Assembly: GCF_002017865.1 (NCBI RefSeq)
Contig: NZ_MTJN01000002.1
Coordinates: forward strand, 4,154,001 to 4,218,000
Direction of reading: 5' to 3'
Source of the DNA: Rhodoferax fermentans
GTDB taxonomy: Bacteria; Pseudomonadota; Gammaproteobacteria; Burkholderiales; Burkholderiaceae_C
Length of the DNA: 64,000 bases
Part shown: positions 18,887 to 28,095 of the stretch, one piece after another
Layout: each line of letters opens with the position of its first letter
How positions within the stretch are numbered: position 1 is the stretch's first letter
Notes under the pieces: model-generated
What the model saw: the letters and a program-made list of their open reading frames with translations, nothing else
Database searches by the model: none
What the model was told of the DNA's origin: nothing
Position numbers and translations under genes: made by a program

Positions 18887-20440
18887 ATGTTTGTTGAACA
18901 CTGGCGGATGACCCATTTGCCCCTGCTGGGTGCAGCCACTCTGTCGCTGTTGCTGGCCAGTTGTGCGGCACCCCAGACCGGGCAAAACCAACAGTTCAGT
19001 GCTGCAGACACGGCTTACCAGCAGGTCAATCACCTGACCTGGGGCGCCAACACCAGCGCGGTGGAGCACTTCAGGCAACAGGGTGCTGAGCAGTATCTTC
19101 AGAACCAGTTGCACCCGGCCCGCTGTCCCTTGGCGCCGGAACTGCAGCAGCAAATTGACGGCATGCGCATCACTACCACACCGCTGCTCGAACTGGTCCA
19201 ACAGATGGAGCAGCAACGCAAGGAAGCCGACGCGCTGGGCAATGACGAAGCCAAAAAGGCCGCCCAACAAGCCTACCAGCAGGAGCTCAACCGCCTGCGG
19301 CGCGAGTCGACCACGCGGCACATCCTGCGGGCTCTGTACTCACCGTGTCAGGTGCAGGAACAAATGACCTGGTTCTGGCTCAACCACTTCAGTGTGCACC
19401 AGGGCAAGGGCAACCTGCGTGCGATGCTGGGTGACTACGAGGAGAACGCCATTCGCCCCCATGCCCTGGGCAAGTTCCGGGAGCTTCTGGGCGCGGTGGC
19501 CACCCACCCGGCCATGCTGCGTTATCTGGACAACGAACAGAACGCCGCAGGAAAAATCAACGAGAACTTTGCACGTGAACTGATGGAGCTGCACACCCTG
19601 GGTGTGGATGGTGGTTACTCCCAGCACGATGTGCAGGAACTCGCCCGGGTGCTCACCGGCGCAGGCATCAATTCAAACGCCAGCAACTCGCTACAAAAGA
19701 AAGAGCTGCAAGCCCTTTATGTACGCCGGGGAGCGTTTGAATTTAGCCCAAACCGGCATGATTTTGGCAACAAGTCCCTGCTCGGCCAGCCGCTGCAAGG
19801 CAAGGGCCTGGCCGAGTTGAATGAAGCCTTGGACCGCCTGGCAGCCCACCCCGCCACGGCGCGCTTCATCAGCCACAAGCTGGCGGTGTACTGGCTGGCC
19901 GACGAACCTCCGGCGGCACTGGTCAAGCGCATGGCCGAGGCCTTTCAGAAGAGCCAAGGCGACATCGCAGCGACCCTGGCGGTGCTGCTGAACGCGCCGG
20001 AATTTGCACAGGCCAGTGGCCGCAAGTTCAAGGACCCGATGCGTTATGTGGTGTCTGCCGTGCGGCTGGCCTACGACCAGAAGCCCATCCTCAATACCGG
20101 CCCGATCCTGAACTGGCTCGAGCGCATGGGCGAGCCGCTCTACGGGCGGGTGACACCGGACGGTTACCCCTTGACCGCCAATGCCTGGGACAGCCCGGGC
20201 CAAATGAGCACCCGCTTTGAAATTGCCAAAGCCATTGGCTCCGGCAGTGCCGGCCTGTTCAAGAGCGATGGCCCTCAGCCCCAGGAACGTGCGGCCTTTC
20301 CGCAACTGGCCAATGCCTTGTATTTCCAGTCCATGGCGGCCACGCTGTCCCCAGCCACCCTGCGGGCGCTGGAGCAGGCAAGCTCTGCCCAGGAATGGAA
20401 CACCTTCCTGCTGTCATCCCCCGAGATGATGGTCCGCTGA
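18887..20440 (+). CDS. DUF1800 family lipoprotein
   Basis: A 517-residue protein with a lipoprotein signal (lipobox LLASC, cysteine 26). It has the DUF1800 layout, with HLTWGANTSAVEHF near the N-terminus, MTWFWLNHFSVHQGK, NFARELMELHTLGVDGGYSQ, and GVELARVLTGA-like text in the middle. The ATG at 18887 follows a CAGGA site. DUF1800 proteins are usually coded next to DUF1501 proteins, as here (29 bases to the next gene). The biochemical role is unknown; the pair is thought to act outside the cytoplasm. A repeat-like stretch lies at 19690-19735 inside the gene. Confidence 0.88.
   Translation: MFVEHWRMTHLPLLGAATLSLLLASCAAPQTGQNQQFSAADTAYQQVNHLTWGANTSAVEHFRQQGAEQYLQNQLHPARCPLAPELQQQIDGMRITTTPLLELVQQMEQQRKEADALGNDEAKKAAQQAYQQELNRLRRESTTRHILRALYSPCQVQEQMTWFWLNHFSVHQGKGNLRAMLGDYEENAIRPHALGKFRELLGAVATHPAMLRYLDNEQNAAGKINENFARELMELHTLGVDGGYSQHDVQELARVLTGAGINSNASNSLQKKELQALYVRRGAFEFSPNRHDFGNKSLLGQPLQGKGLAELNEALDRLAAHPATARFISHKLAVYWLADEPPAALVKRMAEAFQKSQGDIAATLAVLLNAPEFAQASGRKFKDPMRYVVSAVRLAYDQKPILNTGPILNWLERMGEPLYGRVTPDGYPLTANAWDSPGQMSTRFEIAKAIGSGSAGLFKSDGPQPQERAAFPQLANALYFQSMAATLSPATLRALEQASSAQEWNTFLLSSPEMMVR
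19690..19735 (+). repeat. Possible copy of dispersed hairpin repeat inside the DUF1800 gene
   Basis: GAGCTGCAAGCCCTTTATGT followed by CGCCGGGGAGC aligns with the GCTTCTTGCGCTTTATG and GGGGGCTAC blocks of the copy at 10691-10739. This is a weak match and could be coincidence. Confidence 0.35.
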
Positions 20441-20469
20441 GCCACGGCCCCGACCCCTGAAAGACCACC

Positions 20470-21654
20470 ATGCACCGTCGCCACTTCCTCAGCTCGGCCC
20501 TGGCCTGGCCCCTCGTGTCGGGACCCACCCGTTTGTATGCGGCAGCCAACAGCCCCGCACGTTTGCTCTTTGTTTTTTTGCGGGGGGCGTATGACGCGGC
20601 CAGCCTGCTGGTGCCGATCTCGAGCAACTTCTACTACGAGTCGCGACCCGACATCGCGCTGGCACGCCCCTCGGCCGACCTCGCATCCAGTCTGCCGATG
20701 ACGACCGACTGGGGTTTGCACCCGGCTCTGCGCGACAGCCTCTACCCGCTGTACCAGCGCGGTGAGCTGGCCTTTGTGCCGTTTTTCGGCACCGACGACA
20801 TCAGCCGCAGCCATTTTGAAACCCAGGAAAGCATCGAGCTGGGCCAGCCGCTGGTGGGCCACAAGGACTACAGCTCCGGCTTTTTGAACCGCCTCAGCAC
20901 TGTGTTGACAGGCTCGGCACCGATGGCGTTCACCAACCAGCTGCCCAGCATCTTCAAAGGCCCGGCCCAGGTGCCCAACACCGCCCTGAGCACACTGGCC
21001 AAACCCGCCATCGATGTGCGCCAGAGCGACATCATTGCCAGCATGTACAGCGGCACCCGGCTGGCCTCGGTCGTGCAGGAAGGGTTTGTGATGCGCCAGG
21101 AGCTGATGCGGGAGCTGGCAACCGAGATGGATGCCGCCAGCCGCCAGTCGATCAGCGCCAAAGGCTTCGAGCTGGAGGCCCGGCGCATCGGCAAACTCAT
21201 GAAAGACAGCTACCGGCTGGGTTTTGTGGACGTGGGGGGCTGGGACACCCATGTTGGCCAAGGTGGTGCCACCGGCTATCTGGCCAACCGTCTAAACGAG
21301 TTGGGCCAGGGCCTGGCGGCGCTGCCCCAGGAGCTGGGCCGTGCCTGGAAAGACACCGTGGTGGTGGTGGTGAGCGAGTTTGGCCGCACCCTGCGCCAAA
21401 ACGGCAGCCGGGGCACCGACCACGGGCATGGCAGCGTGTTGTGGGTCATGGGTGGCAGCGTGCGTGGTGGCCGGGTGGTTGGGGAGCAGATCGCGGTAGA
21501 GCGGACCACGCTGTTCCAGGACCGTGATCTGCCGGTGCTCAATAACTACCGGGACACCCTAGGTGGCTTGTTCCAACGCCAGTTCGGTCTGAGCCAGACC
21601 CAGCTGGCCCAGGTGTTTCCGGGTGCCAGTGCGCGCGACCTGGGCTTGTTGTGA
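20470..21654 (+). CDS. DUF1501 family exported protein
   Basis: A 394-residue protein of the alkaline-phosphatase/sulfatase-like DUF1501 family. The N-terminus HRRHFLSSALAWPL looks like a twin-arginine export signal. Conserved features include FVFLRGAYDAASLLVP, FFGTDDISRSHFETQESIELG, GGWDTHVGQGG (about residues 256-266), VVVVSEFGRTLRQNGSRGTD and HGHGSVLWVMGG, the likely metal-site region. It follows the DUF1800 gene and almost certainly works with it. No substrate is known to me. Confidence 0.9.
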   Translation: MHRRHFLSSALAWPLVSGPTRLYAAANSPARLLFVFLRGAYDAASLLVPISSNFYYESRPDIALARPSADLASSLPMTTDWGLHPALRDSLYPLYQRGELAFVPFFGTDDISRSHFETQESIELGQPLVGHKDYSSGFLNRLSTVLTGSAPMAFTNQLPSIFKGPAQVPNTALSTLAKPAIDVRQSDIIASMYSGTRLASVVQEGFVMRQELMRELATEMDAASRQSISAKGFELEARRIGKLMKDSYRLGFVDVGGWDTHVGQGGATGYLANRLNELGQGLAALPQELGRAWKDTVVVVVSEFGRTLRQNGSRGTDHGHGSVLWVMGGSVRGGRVVGEQIAVERTTLFQDRDLPVLNNYRDTLGGLFQRQFGLSQTQLAQVFPGASARDLGLL

Positions 21655-21908
21655 AGCAAAGGGCAGCACAGAAACCCCAACAAGTTGGCATTCACCCTGT
21701 ATTTCAGCGCCTGCGGTTCACCCATGCCTGTCTTTTCCGAGGCGGCTGTGAGCGCAGTGGCTTGTCAGCATCGTAAGATCGCGGCCAACCATTTGCCGGG
21801 GACCGCTTGGCAAAATCTTTAGCGACAAGACAGACACATGTGGCGGGTTCAACAGCCGTCTTTTGATCAGAAACAACAGGGCTTTATGAATTTATCGGGT
21901 GTAACGCA

Positions 21909-22766
21909 ATGATGGGCGATTTCCTCCATGTGTCTCAAGGACTGGACGCCAGCCTGATGGGTCTGCTGGGGCTGCTGCTGGGCAGTTTTCTCAATGTGGT
22001 GATCTACCGCCTGCCGGTAATGCTGGAAGCGCAATGGAAGGCCGAGTGTGCCGACCTGAGCGGCCAGGCACAACCCGCCACCGAGCCCTTCAACCTGATG
22101 TTGCCGCGCTCGCGCTGCCAGAAGTGCAGCCACACCTTGTCCTGGTTTGAGAACATCCCGGTGCTGAGTTACCTGGTGCTGCGGGGCAAGTGTCGGCATT
22201 GCGGCACCGCCATCAGTGTGCGTTACCCGCTGGTGGAGCTGGTGACCGGTGCGCTGTTTTTCTATTGTGCCTGGCGCTGGGGCCTGACCGCCACCGCACT
22301 GGCCTGGAGCGGCTTTGCGGCGGCCCTGGTCTGCCTGGGCATGATCGACTGGGACACCACCTTGCTGCCCGACAACATCACCCTGCCCCTGGTCTGGGCC
22401 GGGTTGATTGCCACCACGCTGAGCTGGACAGCCATCCCCCTGACCGAGTCGCTGTGGGGTGCGGTGGCGGGTTATTTGTCGTTGTGGCTGGTGTACCAGG
22501 CGTTTAAGCTGGCCACCGGCAAGGAAGGCATGGGTTTTGGCGACTTCAAGTTATTTGCCGCGCTGGGCGCCTGGTTTGGCTGGCAGGCGCTGATACCGAT
22601 CATCCTGATGGCCTCGGTCATTGGCGCGGTCATTGGCATCCTCATGAAATTCACCAGCGGGCTGCGCGAGGGTGGTTACATCCCGTTTGGCCCGTTTCTG
22701 GCGGGCGCCGGTCTGACCGCTCTGGTGTTTGGCCCGCAGGCGATATTGAACGCGGTGGGTTTCTGA
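21909..22766 (+). CDS. pilD: Type IV prepilin peptidase/N-methyltransferase PilD
   Basis: A 285-residue membrane aspartic protease that removes prepilin leaders and N-methylates the new first residue. It has the zinc-binding tetracysteine CQKC...CRHC (about residues 65-100). The aspartates are in MIDWDTTLLPD and GFGDFKLFAALG (the GxGD motif, about residue 208). Hydrophobic segments occupy most of the rest. It stands directly before coaE. The 254 bases upstream, after the DUF1501 gene, hold no gene I can recognise. Confidence 0.95.
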   Translation: MMGDFLHVSQGLDASLMGLLGLLLGSFLNVVIYRLPVMLEAQWKAECADLSGQAQPATEPFNLMLPRSRCQKCSHTLSWFENIPVLSYLVLRGKCRHCGTAISVRYPLVELVTGALFFYCAWRWGLTATALAWSGFAAALVCLGMIDWDTTLLPDNITLPLVWAGLIATTLSWTAIPLTESLWGAVAGYLSLWLVYQAFKLATGKEGMGFGDFKLFAALGAWFGWQALIPIILMASVIGAVIGILMKFTSGLREGGYIPFGPFLAGAGLTALVFGPQAILNAVGF

Positions 22767-22769
22767 CCC

Positions 22770-23408
22770 ATGGCGCGTGTGGTCCGTTTGGGGCTCACCG
22801 GTGGCATTGGCAGCGGCAAAAGCACGGTGGCTGCTTGTCTGGCGGAGCTGGGCGCGGCGGTCATTGACGCAGATGCCATTGCCCGTTCGGTCACTGCGGC
22901 AGGCGGCCCTGCCATTGAGCCCCTACGTGCAACTTTTGGTAACAAGATGATCACGCCAGACGGCGCTTTGGACCGCCAACAAATGCGCAGCCTGGTTTTT
23001 GCCGATGCCAGCGCACGGCAGCGGCTGGAGGCCATTGTCCACCCGCTGGTGGGCCAGGAAACCCGGCGCCAGACCGAGACCGCCGTGGCGGCAGGTCACC
23101 GATGCCTGGTGTTTGATGTGCCGCTGCTGGTGGAGTCGCCCCACTGGCGCAGCCGGGTCGACCAGGTGCTGGTGGTGGACTGCAGCGAACCCACCCAGAT
23201 CAGCCGTGTGGTAGCACGCAGCCAACTTGACCCGGAGGCAGTGCAAGCCATCATGCAAGCCCAGTCACCCCGGCTGCGGCGGCTGCAGGCGGCCGACGCG
23301 GTGATCTGGAATGACGGCATCAGCCTGACGGATTTGCGCACCCAAGTGGCGGCATTGGCGGCTACCTTCGGGCTATCATTGGCAAACACCACTGTAGGCC
23401 CCCATTAG
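22770..23408 (+). CDS. coaE: Dephospho-CoA kinase
   Basis: A 212-residue kinase for the last step of coenzyme A synthesis. The P-loop GLTGGIGSGKSTV lies at residues 8-20, followed by DADAIARSV and the lid/CoA-binding text FDVPLLVES. It starts three bases after the pilD stop; pilD-coaE-zapD-yacG is the conserved order in proteobacteria. Confidence 0.96.
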   Translation: MARVVRLGLTGGIGSGKSTVAACLAELGAAVIDADAIARSVTAAGGPAIEPLRATFGNKMITPDGALDRQQMRSLVFADASARQRLEAIVHPLVGQETRRQTETAVAAGHRCLVFDVPLLVESPHWRSRVDQVLVVDCSEPTQISRVVARSQLDPEAVQAIMQAQSPRLRRLQAADAVIWNDGISLTDLRTQVAALAATFGLSLANTTVGPH

Positions 23409-23409
23409 C

Positions 23410-24165
23410 GTGATCCTTTACGAATACCCCCTGCACGAACGCATCCGCACCTATCTGCGGCTGGAACACCTCTTCTTGCGCCTGCAACAGCTGGTGACAC
23501 GGGTGGACGCGCTGGACCACCACTTTGCGCTGGTCACCCTGTTCGAGATCATGGACGTGGCGGCCCGTGCCGACCTCAAGACCGATCTGCTCAAAGACCT
23601 GGACAAACAAAAACACCTGCTCGAGGCCTACCGCGGCAACCCGGCCATTGCCGAGTCAGTGCTGGACAAGGTCATCGCCGACATCGAGTTGTGTTACGCC
23701 GCACTGAACAACCAGCAAGGCAAGTCCGGCCAGCCCTTGACCGAAAACGACTGGCTGATGAGCATCCGCAGCCGCATCAGCATTCCCGGCGGCACCTGCG
23801 AGTTTGATCTGCCCTCGTACTACGCCTGGCAGCACAAGAGTGGCGCCATCCGCCAGGCCGACCTGCTGCAGTGGATTGGCACACTCACCGCTTTGTCCAA
23901 CGCGGTGCAGCTGCTGCTCAAGCTGCTGCGCGACTCGGGTACCCCGCAAAAAGTCATGGCCAACGGTGGCCAGTTCCAGCAAAACCTGCCGCAGGGCCGC
24001 ACCTTCCTGCTGCTGCGCTTGGCGCTGGATGCAACACAAGACCTGACGCCAGAGATCAGCGGCAACCGCCTGATGGTGTCGGTGCGGCTGATGCAGCTCG
24101 GTGACGACCAGCGCCCACACCTGGTCAACGAGGATGTGTCGTTTGAACTGGCGCTGTGTTCATGA
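23410..24165 (+). CDS. zapD: Cell division protein ZapD
   Basis: A 251-residue Z-ring-associated protein (formerly YacF/DUF1342) that crosslinks FtsZ filaments. The helical N-terminus [20 protein letters not shown] and the C-terminal beta domain ([12 protein letters not shown]) match the family. It starts with GTG two bases after the coaE stop, and its stop overlaps the yacG start. Confidence 0.95.
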   Translation: MILYEYPLHERIRTYLRLEHLFLRLQQLVTRVDALDHHFALVTLFEIMDVAARADLKTDLLKDLDKQKHLLEAYRGNPAIAESVLDKVIADIELCYAALNNQQGKSGQPLTENDWLMSIRSRISIPGGTCEFDLPSYYAWQHKSGAIRQADLLQWIGTLTALSNAVQLLLKLLRDSGTPQKVMANGGQFQQNLPQGRTFLLLRLALDATQDLTPEISGNRLMVSVRLMQLGDDQRPHLVNEDVSFELALCS

Positions 24166-24371
24166 GCGCCGCCAGCCCCCCCCCTGAGATCCCGGAAAAA
24201 TGGGTCAGCTGCCCGCAGTGTGGCGGCCCCAGCCTGTATGCCGCCAGCAACCGCTTTCGACCGTTTTGCAGCGAGCGCTGCAAACAGATTGACCTGGGCG
24301 CCTGGGCCAGCGAGCAGTTTGCGGTGCCCACCCAGCCGGGTTCAGACGACTTGCTGGCCGAAGGCCACTAA
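24162..24371 (+). CDS. yacG: DNA gyrase inhibitor YacG
   Basis: A 69-residue zinc-binding protein that inhibits gyrase in E. coli. The zinc site is CPQCG near residue 18 and [16 protein letters not shown] near residue 38, with the family WVSCPQCG and RPFCSERC text. The ATG at 24162 overlaps the zapD end by four bases. Confidence 0.93.
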   Translation: MSAASPPPEIPEKWVSCPQCGGPSLYAASNRFRPFCSERCKQIDLGAWASEQFAVPTQPGSDDLLAEGH

Positions 24372-24391
24372 GCGGTCTTATACAAGACATT

Positions 24392-24434
24392 GGCCTCTAG
24401 CCCTTATATATCAAGGGCTGATAGCTACTCTTTA
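24392..24434 (-). repeat. Dispersed hairpin repeat, intergenic copy
   Basis: GGCCTCTAGCCCTTATATAT followed by CAAGGGCTGATAGCTACT; TAGCCCTT and AAGGGCTG form a stem. It sits between the convergent yacG and TauE/SafE genes, where it could act as a terminator for one or both. Confidence 0.75.
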
Positions 24435-24475
24435 AGCAGCATATCTGGCTGCAACAAAGCGACTTTCCCAACACC

Positions 24476-25243
24476 TCAAGCAAACGCATCCCAAAGAAGC
24501 TTGAGCCCGGTCAGCAGCATGCCTGCGTAGAGGCAGCCATAAAACAGCCGCTGGCTGATGCGCCGTGCCAGCCAGACACCCACCCAGACCCCAATCGGCG
24601 CAATCGGCAGCAGCACCAGCGAGGTCGCCATGTTGCGCCAGTCCAGCAGGCCCAGCCAGGCATACGGAATCCACTTGGACAGGTTGATCACAAAGAAGAA
24701 AAACGCCATCGTCGCGGTAAAACGCACGGGTGACAGGCGCATCGGGATCACATAAGCGTTGATCGGTGGTCCGCCCGCATGGGCGATGAAACTGGTGAAC
24801 CCCGAGGCGGTCGTCAATATCGCACCCAGCCACTTGGGTGGCGGCGGGCTGTTGGGCTTGGGGGGAAACAACAGGCGTTGCGCCAGAAACAGCAGCGTGA
24901 AAGCACCCACCAAGCCGGCCACCACATGGGCGTTGAGCAACTTGAACAGCAAGGTGCCCACCACAATGCCGACCAGCCCCCAGGGCAGCAGAAAACGCAG
25001 CAGCTTCAGGTCAAAGTCTTTGCGAAAAGCCGCCATGCCCAAGATGTCCATCACCAGCAGCACCGGCATCAAAATGGCTGCTGCCTGCGGCACCGTGACT
25101 GCCAGTGCCATCATCGGCACCGCCAGCGAACCAAAACCGGCGCCAAAACCGCTTTTGCTCAGGCCCATCAGCAACACCGCCGGGACGGCCACCAGGTAGA
25201 AATAAGGATCAGTGATCAGGGGAAAAACATCTAACAAAGGCAT
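24476..25243 (-). CDS. Sulfite exporter TauE/SafE family membrane protein
   Basis: A 255-residue protein with about eight hydrophobic segments. The family motif GLSKSGFGAGFGSLAVPMM appears near residue 25, and TSFIAHAGGPPINAYVIP near residue 150. Members export organosulfur or sulfite-type anions; the substrate here is unknown. The start at 25243 (MPLLDVFPLITD) is preferred to a longer reading. It is divergent from the next gene, with about 17 bases between the starts. Confidence 0.9.
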   Translation of the reverse strand: MPLLDVFPLITDPYFYLVAVPAVLLMGLSKSGFGAGFGSLAVPMMALAVTVPQAAAILMPVLLVMDILGMAAFRKDFDLKLLRFLLPWGLVGIVVGTLLFKLLNAHVVAGLVGAFTLLFLAQRLLFPPKPNSPPPPKWLGAILTTASGFTSFIAHAGGPPINAYVIPMRLSPVRFTATMAFFFFVINLSKWIPYAWLGLLDWRNMATSLVLLPIAPIGVWVGVWLARRISQRLFYGCLYAGMLLTGLKLLWDAFA

Positions 25244-25260
25244 AACGCGACAATTCAGGC

Positions 25261-25899
25261 ATGCAACACATTCAACAATGGGGCGAAACACTCCGACTGC
25301 TGGTCGAACTGGCGGGAACCGCCGCGTTCGCATTGTCCGGGGTTTTGGAAGGCGCCCGCAAAAAACTCGACGCTGTAGGCATCTTTGTGGTCGGTTTTCT
25401 GGCCGCGTTTGGTGGCGGCACGCTGCGCGATCTGTTGCTCGACCAGCGCCCGTTTTTCTGGGTACGGCACGTCGAAATGTTGTGGGGGGTGATGCTGATC
25501 TGTTTGTTGTCTATGCTTTTTATGCGCAGCCAACACATTGAGGTCACCCAGAAAACCATCGCCATCCCCGATGCGCTGGGCCTGGGCCTGTTCGCCGCCA
25601 CCGGTGTGGACCAGGCACTGGGGGCCAATATGCCCGCCCTGGTGGTGGTGCTGATGGGGGTGATCACCGGTGTGTTTGGCGGGGTGCTGCGCGATATCGT
25701 CTGTAACGAAATCCCGACCACCTTCCGCGACCACCAGCCCTATGCGGTGTGTGCTTTTGTCGGTGGCTGGGCCTACCTGGGCGTGTGGGAACTGGGCGCA
25801 CCGGGCTGGCTGGCCTTGCTCACCTGCCTGCTGGTTACCGCTGGCCTGCGCGGCCTGTCCCTATGGCGCCAATGGCGCCTTCCGGTCTGGCTGGGTTGA
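25261..25899 (+). CDS. Trimeric intracellular cation (TRIC) channel family protein, UPF0126
   Basis: A 212-residue membrane protein with two repeats of the UPF0126 domain: ELAGTAAFALSGVLEGARKK...GFLAAFGGGTLRDLLL and DALGLGLFAATGVDQALG...GVITGVFGGVLRDIVCNEIP. The GGGTxRD and GGVxRD motifs mark the paired halves. Bacterial TRIC homologues form homotrimeric cation channels. Function in this cell is not established. Confidence 0.9.
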   Translation: MQHIQQWGETLRLLVELAGTAAFALSGVLEGARKKLDAVGIFVVGFLAAFGGGTLRDLLLDQRPFFWVRHVEMLWGVMLICLLSMLFMRSQHIEVTQKTIAIPDALGLGLFAATGVDQALGANMPALVVVLMGVITGVFGGVLRDIVCNEIPTTFRDHQPYAVCAFVGGWAYLGVWELGAPGWLALLTCLLVTAGLRGLSLWRQWRLPVWLG

Positions 25900-25932
25900 G
25901 CTGGACGTCTTTTATATTTTTTCAAGCTGTTT

Positions 25933-26367
25933 ATGTTTAATCCCTCGCAAGCCGATGTCCGCCATTTTTTTTGCTCTGTTTACGCCAAAGCCAAGGCAGG
26001 GCAAGCGATGGAAGCTATTGAGACCATAGCGTCGTTGTGGATCAACGAGCACCCCGAGTACCACGCCGAACTGGCCGACGAGGCCGCCGCATTGGCCAGC
26101 ATGGCGGTGCCAGAGGACGGCAAAAGCAACCCGTTTTTGCACCTGTCCATGCACTTGTCAATCACCGAGCAGTGCAGCATCGACCAGCCACGTGGTATCC
26201 GCCAGGCGGTGGAGCTGTTGACGGCCCGGCTTGACTCCCTGCACGACGCCCACCACGAGGTGATGGAGTGCCTGGGCCAGATGTTATGGGAGAGCCAGCG
26301 CGCCGGTCGCCCGCCCGACGGCAATGCCTACATTGCCAATGTACAACGGCGCGCCACGCAAGACTAA
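25933..26367 (+). CDS. DUF1841 family protein
   Basis: A 144-residue cytoplasmic protein. The FNPSQADVRHFFCSVYAKAKAG start, NPFLHLSMHLSITEQCSIDQPRG centre and DAHHEVMECLGQMLWESQRAGRPPDGNAYI end are the DUF1841 pattern. The His-rich segments hint at metal binding but no activity is known to me. It is followed 45 bases later by the MoxR ATPase gene. Confidence 0.88.
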   Translation: MFNPSQADVRHFFCSVYAKAKAGQAMEAIETIASLWINEHPEYHAELADEAAALASMAVPEDGKSNPFLHLSMHLSITEQCSIDQPRGIRQAVELLTARLDSLHDAHHEVMECLGQMLWESQRAGRPPDGNAYIANVQRRATQD

Positions 26368-26412
26368 AACCCGCGCTAAGCTTCAACACCTCTGTCCACA
26401 GACCACACCACC

Positions 26413-27267
26413 ATGAAATTCCAAGGCACCCAAAACTACGTCGCCACGACTGACCTGATGCTGTCGGTGAATGCCGCCATCACCCTGCAGCGCCCGTTGC
26501 TGGTCAAGGGCGAACCCGGCACCGGCAAAACCATGCTGGCCGAGGAAGTGGCCAGCGCGCTGAACCTGCCATTGCTGCAATGGCACATCAAAAGCACCAC
26601 CAAGGCGCAGCAGGGTCTGTACGAGTACGACGCGGTGAGCCGCCTGCGCGATAGCCAGCTCGCCGATGTGGAAGGCGGCGAACGCGTTAAAAACATCCAC
26701 AACTACATCCTCAAAGGGGTGTTGTGGCAGGCCTTCACGGCGGACCAGCCAGTGGCCCTGCTGATTGATGAAATCGACAAGGCCGACATCGAGTTCCCGA
26801 ACGATTTGTTACGCGAGATCGACCGCATGGAGTTCTACTGCTACGAGACACGTGAGCTGATCCGTGCCAAACACCGGCCGCTGGTGTTCATCACCTCCAA
26901 CAACGAAAAGGAGTTGCCCGATGCGTTCCTGCGCCGTTGTTTCTTCCACTACATCAAGTTCCCCGATGCGGCCACGATGCAACAGATTGTGGATGTGCAC
27001 TTTCCGGGCCTCAAGGCCGAGTTGTTGCAGGCGGCGATGAAAACCTTTTTTGACATCCGCAACCTGCCCGGCTTGAAGAAAAAGCCGTCCACCAGCGAAC
27101 TGCTGGACTGGCTCAAATTGTTGATGGCGCAGGATATTCCCGCGTCTGTGCTGCACACCGAGGGCGACAAGGTCGCGGTGCCGCCGTTGGTGGGGGCGCT
27201 GCTGAAAAATGAGCAGGACGTGACGTTGTTTGAGAAGCTGGTGTTTATGCAGCAGCGCAACCGGTGA
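26413..27267 (+). CDS. MoxR-family AAA+ ATPase
   Basis: A 284-residue AAA ATPase with Walker A GEPGTGKT (residues 33-40) and Walker B VALLIDEIDKAD (about 115-126). The sensor and arginine-finger region is VFITSNNEKELPDAFLRRCFF. MoxR ATPases usually pair with a VWA-domain protein to load metal or assemble complexes; the expected partner is the CoxE-like gene at 29769, which here is separated by four genes. It closely follows the CbbQ/NorQ/CoxD-like size class. Confidence 0.92.
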   Translation: MKFQGTQNYVATTDLMLSVNAAITLQRPLLVKGEPGTGKTMLAEEVASALNLPLLQWHIKSTTKAQQGLYEYDAVSRLRDSQLADVEGGERVKNIHNYILKGVLWQAFTADQPVALLIDEIDKADIEFPNDLLREIDRMEFYCYETRELIRAKHRPLVFITSNNEKELPDAFLRRCFFHYIKFPDAATMQQIVDVHFPGLKAELLQAAMKTFFDIRNLPGLKKKPSTSELLDWLKLLMAQDIPASVLHTEGDKVAVPPLVGALLKNEQDVTLFEKLVFMQQRNR

Positions 27268-27343
27268 GGTGATTTGAAACATGCCGGTGTTGACGAAGAG
27301 TCAGGTTTGACATCCTGGACTCAGGCATGAGAGGTTTTCGCTA

Positions 27344-27417
27344 CGCGAGAGCCAGTGGGGGCATCCCCCTCATACTGGGGTACCAGAAATCGGGGGCCAC
27401 CCCCACTGACTCCCGCG
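27344..27417. repeat. Imperfect 18-bp inverted repeat between moxR-like and acetyltransferase genes
   Basis: Arms at 27344-27361 (CGCGAGAGCCAGTGGGGG) and 27400-27417 match at 16 of 18 positions, with a 38-base loop that itself contains CCCCC/GGGGG tracts able to form smaller hairpins. It might be a REP/BIME-like element, a transposon end remnant or a terminator; the sequence does not decide. Confidence 0.6.
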
Positions 27418-27478
27418 CGGAGATTCTGGTCAGGCGGACTTTGTTTTTGTGACTACCTGTTTTATTTGGAGTGGTTGA

Positions 27479-28075
27479 ATGTCTTTTGTTGAACCCGTTT
27501 CCCTGAGCGCCCGTGGCATCACCCTGCTGCCCCTGAGTCTGGACCACGAAAATGGCGTGCGTGCCGCCGCTGCCGATGGTGAACTCTGGAACATCCGCGT
27601 CACCTCGGTGCCCGAACCCGAGCACACCCGCAAATACATCGAAGACGCTTTGGCCATGCGTGAAGCGGGCAACCGCTTTGCGTTTGTCGTGACTGAAACT
27701 GCAACGGGTAAGGTGCTGGGCAGCAGCAGCTACCACGACATCCTGCCCGCCGTGAAACGCGTGGAGATTGGCTACACCTGGTACGCCAAAAGTGTGCAGC
27801 GCACCCACGTCAACACCACCGCCAAGCTGCTGTTGCTGACCCATGCGTTTGAGGTGCTCGGCTGCCATGTGGTGGGCTGGCGCACAGACAATTTCAACTT
27901 TGCCAGTCAAGCTGCCATTGAGCGCCTGGGCGCCAAAAAAGACGGCGTGATCCGTGGCCACGCCCTGCGCCGCGATGGCAGCATCCGCGACACCGTGATG
28001 TACAGCCTGCGCAGCGGGGAATGGCCCGAGGTCAAAGCGCAGTTGCTGTATTCGCTGGACAAACCGCGCGCCTGA
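27479..28075 (+). CDS. GNAT-family N-acetyltransferase (RimJ/RimL type)
   Basis: A 198-residue acetyltransferase. The N-terminal LSARGITLLPLSLDHENGV, the EIGYTWYAKSVQRTHVNTTAKLLLLTHAFEVLGCHVVGWRTD core and the FNFASQAAIERLGAKKDGVIRGH C-terminal part are typical of RimL-like GNATs that modify small molecules or protein N-termini. It has its own upstream region of about 210 bases. The substrate is not predictable. Confidence 0.9.
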   Translation: MSFVEPVSLSARGITLLPLSLDHENGVRAAAADGELWNIRVTSVPEPEHTRKYIEDALAMREAGNRFAFVVTETATGKVLGSSSYHDILPAVKRVEIGYTWYAKSVQRTHVNTTAKLLLLTHAFEVLGCHVVGWRTDNFNFASQAAIERLGAKKDGVIRGHALRRDGSIRDTVMYSLRSGEWPEVKAQLLYSLDKPRA

Positions 28076-28095
28076 TCTGGACACGGCAACTCAGC

